Below are positions 5,401 to 7,843 of a stretch of 7,843 nucleotides of DNA, piece by piece. The stretch comes from Planctomycetaceae bacterium (lineage in GTDB: Bacteria; Planctomycetota; Planctomycetia; Pirellulales; Thermoguttaceae). The number at the start of each line of letters is the position of its first letter. Within the stretch, counting starts at the first letter, position 1. Both the position numbers and the translations under genes were made by a program. Location of the stretch: positions 1 to 7,843 of the forward strand of contig JAISNF010000166.1 of the NCBI GenBank assembly GCA_031276415.1, in the 5' to 3' direction. The notes below the pieces were generated by a model. It was not told the DNA's origin and did no database searches. It saw only the letters and a list, made by a program, of their open reading frames with translations.

Positions 5401-6402
5401 TTATTGATTCAATAATAATCGTACCGTTACGGGCATTCCCTGTCGGAGACCATTGTCGGGATTATCGGCAATAATTCGGACACGATAAACGAGAGCGGTT
5501 CGGAGTTCGGTTGTTTCGACATTTTTGGGCGTAAATTCCGCTTCCGGCGAAATGTAACCGATTTGTCCGGTGTAAGGTTTATCCGGTTGTGTGTCCGTGT
5601 AAATTTCCGCCTTTAATCCGGGAGCAAGTTTACCAAGTTGTAATTCCGAAACATAAACATAAACCCAAACAATATCTTTAAGTGAAATCGTTGCAATAAT
5701 TTGACCGGCATTGACCACAGAACCCACTTCCTCAACACGAGTCAGCAAAATACCATCATTCGGACAAAGCAACATCGTATCTTTAAGAGCAGTTTCCGCC
5801 TTTTTCAGATTCGCTTTCGCTTCGGCAAGTTGAGATTTTGCAGCAGCAATGTCTTCTTTTCTGTAACCTTCAAGCAAAAGATTAAGATTTTCCTCAGCAA
5901 TTTTTTTCTGCGCAATCGCCTCATCACGCTTTGCTTCTGTATTCTCAAATTCCTGAATCGTAACAACATTGTCCTCTACTAATTGTTGCGCACGTTTGAA
6001 ATCTGATTCCAGTACATTTAAGTTTGCGATTCGTCCATTAAGAGTTGCGCGTGCCTGTTTAATTTCCTGCGGTCGAAAACCGGCTTCGAGTTTAGCATAA
6101 TTTTCACGCGCCATTTCAACTTGAGCAAGCGCAACAGCAAATGTATCTTCGTAAGGTTCACGATCAAGACGAGCAATAATTTCTCCTTTTTTAACAACAT
6201 CACCCTCTTCAAAAAGAATTTCGGAAATTCGCCCAAATACCCGAAATCCCAAATTAACCCGCCTGATTTCAACATTTCCGTACAATATCAAATAATCGTT
6301 GCTAATATTTTGTCCGGTTGACTCCCAATATTGACGAACAAAATATCCGCCGCCAAACAGAATCAACAGAAGACATAATATTACAACAATTTTTTTTATC
6401 AT
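5401..6402 (-). CDS. ybhG: YbhG/HlyD-type membrane fusion (periplasmic adaptor) protein
   Basis: A 333-residue adaptor for an ABC exporter, close in length and layout to E. coli YbhG. Residues 5-23 are a membrane anchor or uncleaved signal. Residues about 40-82 form the first lipoyl half (GNVEIRRVNLGFRVFGRIS, then EEGDVVKKGEIIARLD). Residues about 83-207 are a long helical hairpin rich in Ala, Glu, Lys and Gln, expected as a coiled coil. The second lipoyl half follows (CPNDGILL, then VEEVGSVVNAGQIIATIS, 213-240). Residues 245-333 are the beta-barrel and membrane-proximal part, ending RQGMPVTVRLLLNQ. It should link the inner-membrane ABC complex to an outer channel; no channel gene is in the window. 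The ATPase gene follows after 4 bp. There is no Shine-Dalgarno sequence, and a possible -10 (TATTAT) is only 11 nt from the ATG, so a leaderless mRNA is possible. Confidence 0.95.
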   Translation of the reverse strand: MIKKIVVILCLLLILFGGGYFVRQYWESTGQNISNDYLILYGNVEIRRVNLGFRVFGRISEILFEEGDVVKKGEIIARLDREPYEDTFAVALAQVEMARENYAKLEAGFRPQEIKQARATLNGRIANLNVLESDFKRAQQLVEDNVVTIQEFENTEAKRDEAIAQKKIAEENLNLLLEGYRKEDIAAAKSQLAEAKANLKKAETALKDTMLLCPNDGILLTRVEEVGSVVNAGQIIATISLKDIVWVYVYVSELQLGKLAPGLKAEIYTDTQPDKPYTGQIGYISPEAEFTPKNVETTELRTALVYRVRIIADNPDNGLRQGMPVTVRLLLNQ

Positions 6403-6413
6403 AATAAATCGTG

Positions 6414-6442
6414 ATAATAATCGCGAGTTTTAGTAACAACAA
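6414..6442 (-). promoter_or_regulatory. possible promoter of the exporter operon
   Basis: On the minus strand TTGTTG (6442-6437), 17 bp, then TATTAT (6419-6414). The -10 matches five of six positions and the -35 only three. The start site would be within about 5 nt of the ATG at 6402, giving a nearly leaderless transcript, consistent with the lack of a Shine-Dalgarno sequence. AT-rich sequence makes chance matches likely. Confidence 0.3.
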
Positions 6443-6469
6443 GATTAATGACAGCAAGAAAAACGAAAC

Positions 6470-6537
6470 AAAAAAAATAGCGGATAGTATCGCATACAAA
6501 CTAAAATCGAAACGAAAATAATTCCGCTTGCGATACT
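6470..6537 (-). terminator. terminator-like region with two crossing inverted repeats between DUF1080 and the exporter operon
   Basis: In minus-strand order: AGTATCGCA (6537-6529), AGCGGA (6528-6523), a 28-nt AT-rich loop, TGCGATACT (6494-6486), one base, TCCGCT (6484-6479), A, then eight T (6477-6470). The first block pairs perfectly with the third (9 bp) and the second with the fourth (6 bp), so the two helices cross. They can form a pseudoknot or two competing hairpins. Only the 6-bp helix places a stem next to the T-run, as in an intrinsic terminator. It may end the DUF1080 transcript or regulate read-through into the exporter. Confidence 0.5.
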
Positions 6538-6557
6538 CTCCACTTTTTATTCTCCAC
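6537..6557. repeat. two TCTCCAC direct repeats, 14 bp apart
   Basis: TCTCCAC occurs at 6537-6543 and 6551-6557, separated by TTTTTAT, between the DUF1080 stop and the crossing inverted repeats. On the minus strand these read GTGGAGA and resemble Shine-Dalgarno cores, but no start codon follows at a useful distance. Confidence 0.5.
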
Positions 6558-6583
6558 GATCAATTATTCAGATCAATTATTCA
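6558..6583. repeat. exact 13-bp tandem duplication at the DUF1080 stop codon
   Basis: GATCAATTATTCA at 6558-6570 is repeated exactly at 6571-6583. The TAA stop (6577-6579) lies in the first-transcribed copy, and the second copy places another TAA 13 nt downstream out of frame. The arrangement is the same as at the RCC1 gene, although the two 13-mers are different sequences. Confidence 0.9.
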
Positions 6584-7356
6584 TAATATGGTTCGCGGGT
6601 TCGTTCCGGTTTTTGGTTCGTATCGGGAATCTCGCGAACCCAAATATTACGGAATTTCGTTTTGTTGCCGTGATCCTGAAGCCGAATCGGTCTTGTCGGT
6701 TCGTGCGCCTCATAAGCCGGCGGTAAATGGAAAAATGTTGTTCCCTCAATCTCATGATGGTTGATAATCAAAACACCATTCTGAAATACCGTAACATAAC
6801 CGGGGCGGATAACCTCGACAACTTTATTGTCTTCAATTTTTAATTCGGGACGGTTGAACACAATATCATAATATTGCCATTCGCCCGGTTTGCGACAAAC
6901 ATTGACCAACGGAGGACGTTGCTTGTAAATCGAACCGCATTGACCATCAAAATACGTTTCGTTTTCGTAAGAATCAAGAATTTGTACTTCGTAGTTACCG
7001 AAAAACACTCCGCTGTTACCGCGTCCCTGACTCTTGCCGGAAACTTCCGACGGTGTTGCAAATTCAATATGAAGTTGAACACTGCCGAATTTTTGTTTCG
7101 TCTGAATCTCACCCGCACCGGGTTTGACCGTCAACTCCCCGTTTTCAACAACCCACGAATTTTTGTTCCACGCCGACAAATCCTTGCCGTCGAACAAAAT
7201 AATCGCATCAGACGGCGGATCACCCGCTTTGTCGCCCGGCGTAACAATCGGCGGTTTCGTCCACGCAATTCCGCTCTTCCAATCCACTCCGGCACTAACA
7301 ACCGTTACCGCCGCACAAACAACCAACAAAACAATTAACGTAATTTTTTTCTTCAT
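6577..7356 (-). CDS. secreted DUF1080 / 3-keto-disaccharide hydrolase family protein
   Basis: A 259-residue protein with the DUF1080 domain (PF06439), a concanavalin-like beta-sandwich. Characterised members cleave 3-keto-glycosides, and Planctomycetota carry many copies; the substrate here is unknown. Residues 1-22 are a Sec signal peptide (MKKK, then a hydrophobic core ending VVSAG), placing it in the periplasm or outside. Family motifs: ILFDGKDLSAW (53-63), NSWVVENGELTV (66-77), GNSGVFFGNYEVQILDSY (113-130), CGSIYKQRPP (140-149), GEWQYYDIVF (158-167), INHHEIEG (198-205) and IRLQDHGNKTKFRNIWVRE (224-242). The frame stays open to 7524, but 7356 is the start: GGAG (7365-7368) lies 8 nt upstream and the signal peptide begins there. 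A TTGACA at 7443-7448 may be its -35. It appears to be a single-gene unit. Confidence 0.93.
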   Translation of the reverse strand: MKKKITLIVLLVVCAAVTVVSAGVDWKSGIAWTKPPIVTPGDKAGDPPSDAIILFDGKDLSAWNKNSWVVENGELTVKPGAGEIQTKQKFGSVQLHIEFATPSEVSGKSQGRGNSGVFFGNYEVQILDSYENETYFDGQCGSIYKQRPPLVNVCRKPGEWQYYDIVFNRPELKIEDNKVVEVIRPGYVTVFQNGVLIINHHEIEGTTFFHLPPAYEAHEPTRPIRLQDHGNKTKFRNIWVREIPDTNQKPERTREPYYE

Positions 7357-7418
7357 AGAAATTTCTCCAAAAAAAGTAAAAGTAGTTAATAGTGAATAGC
7401 AAACAATTTGCGTAATCA

Positions 7419-7448
7419 TTTCTACAAATTTACACAAAATTATGTCAA
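7419..7448 (-). promoter_or_regulatory. candidate DUF1080 promoter
   Basis: The minus strand shows a perfect -35 TTGACA (7448-7443) followed, after 18 bp, by TAGAAA (7424-7419), which matches four of six -10 positions. The start would be near 7412, giving a leader of about 56 nt. The -35 is persuasive, the -10 less so. Confidence 0.45.
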
Positions 7449-7474
7449 CATACTCACAAACAATAGAACTCAAA

Positions 7475-7487
7475 TTAACAATGTTAA
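7475..7487. promoter_or_regulatory. palindrome upstream of the DUF1080 promoter
   Basis: TTAACAATGTTAA is a perfect dyad around one central base, 27 bp upstream of the TTGACA. This is a usual position for an activator or repressor site. No protein family is inferred from it. Confidence 0.35.
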
Positions 7488-7506
7488 TTGTATCACAGTT
7501 TGATAA

Positions 7507-7520
7507 TATTACAAGTAATA
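7507..7520. promoter_or_regulatory. second palindrome upstream of DUF1080
   Basis: TATTACAAGTAATA is a 6-bp inverted repeat around AA, 20 bp beyond the first palindrome. The half-site TATTAC also forms the arms of the hairpin at 224-249, which may be coincidence in AT-rich DNA. Confidence 0.3.
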
Positions 7521-7621
7521 CCACAAAATATCACAAATATCGTTATTTAATTGTCTATTTCAAAATTTCATAATCCCAAAAATGATAATTATTTGATAAA
7601 GAGGTTCCCATTTTTCTAAGA

Positions 7622-7843
7622 CTAGATGCCGATTATTGTAATTATTTTTCCGTTTACCGATTCTGTTTTTTTATAGATTTTATCGTCCCATTTCATTTCG
7701 GGGCGGCGATCAAAAATCACAAGCCAACCCTCTTCACAACCCAATTGATCCAGGTAACGGGCTGTTTGATCAAGACCGTTTGTTACATATTTTTCATTGT
7801 AACGAATCTTGAGTTCTATCGGATATTTTTTGTTCTCGTAAAT
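7622..7843 (-). CDS. C-terminal part of a PD-(D/E)XK nuclease-domain protein (AAA-ATPase_like type)
   Basis: The frame enters from the right edge and is open for 73 codons to a TAG stop, with a second in-frame TAG two codons on. It begins IYENKKYPIELKIRYNEKYV, continues GLDQTARYLDQLGCEEGWLVIFDRRPEMKW, and ends in a short beta-rich tail (VNGKIITIIGI). This is the usual C-terminus of PD-(D/E)XK nuclease-like domains attached to bacterial AAA-ATPase_like proteins (PF09820 with PF08011). The ELK at residues 10-12 is the E-x-K half of the active site, and the later Gln in GLDQ is also typical. The upstream catalytic Asp and any ATPase domain lie outside the window. The cellular function of these proteins is unsettled; defence or mobile-element roles are possible. 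It ends 265 bp before the DUF1080 start, without a clear terminator. Confidence 0.78.
   Translation of the reverse strand: MYENKKYPIELKIRYNEKYVTNGLDQTARYLDQLGCEEGWLVIFDRRPEMKWDDKIYKKTESVNGKIITIIGI

Noticed and set aside
6874..7338. Plus-strand open frame of 154 codons
   Set aside because: It is entirely antisense to the DUF1080 gene, has low-complexity Arg/Asn/Thr content, no recognisable domain and no ribosome site. It is a by-product of codon use on the other strand.
7357..7524. Longer N-terminus (56 extra residues) for the DUF1080 protein
   Set aside because: The frame is open, but the extension covers the promoter-like and AT-rich spacer. A signal peptide and a well-spaced GGAG define the start at 7356.

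Overview
Organism. The gene content points to a Planctomycetota bacterium. It includes a twin-arginine DUF1501 protein, a secreted DUF1080 (3-keto-glycoside hydrolase family) protein, and the start of a protein with the GFxFTLVEL-type prepilin N-terminus common in planctomycetal DUF1559 proteins. Spacers are very AT-rich and coding regions moderately so. Together with an RCC1-repeat protein and a PD-(D/E)XK/AAA-ATPase_like tail, this would fit a low-GC, possibly host-associated or anaerobic lineage. That placement is inference from gene families, not from a phylogenetic marker.

Layout. All seven protein-coding genes are on the minus strand, so they read from right to left. At the right edge (7622-7843) is the C-terminus of a PD-(D/E)XK nuclease-domain protein. 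Next is a secreted DUF1080 protein (6577-7356). An apparent two-gene exporter operon follows: a YbhG/HlyD-type membrane fusion protein (5401-6402) and, 4 bp later, a YbhF-type double ATPase (3600-5396). Then come a membrane-anchored RCC1-repeat protein (2217-3485) and a Tat-exported DUF1501 protein (672-2015). A 627-bp spacer (45-671) precedes the first 14 codons of a prepilin-like gene at the left edge (3-44).

The 45-671 spacer is the least ordinary part. On the minus strand it carries a textbook sigma-70 promoter (TTGACA, 16 bp, TATAAT; 499-526). About 300 bases of nested inverted repeats follow, ending in a short GC-rich hairpin and nine T residues at 120-147. This looks like a structured non-coding RNA of about 370 nt, or a long structured leader of the prepilin-like gene. 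I could not match it to tmRNA, RNase P RNA, SRP RNA or a riboswitch I know. The 527-671 part is AT-rich sequence with no supported feature.

A second pattern is short tandem duplication at gene ends. The RCC1 and DUF1080 genes each have an exact 13-bp tandem duplication overlapping the stop codon, and the DUF1501 and ATPase genes show weaker 13-bp periodicity at the same place. A 6 x 12-bp minisatellite encodes six tetrapeptides inside the first ATPase domain, and an 8 x 10-bp A-tract array lies upstream of the DUF1501 gene.

How the genes relate. Only the membrane fusion protein and ATPase form a clear functional unit. It is incomplete in this window, because the two YbhR/YbhS-type permease genes expected next to them are absent and the RCC1 gene sits there instead. 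The other genes are spaced like independent transcription units. DUF1501, DUF1080, the RCC1 protein and the prepilin-like protein all carry export or membrane signals, so the window is dominated by envelope and secreted functions.
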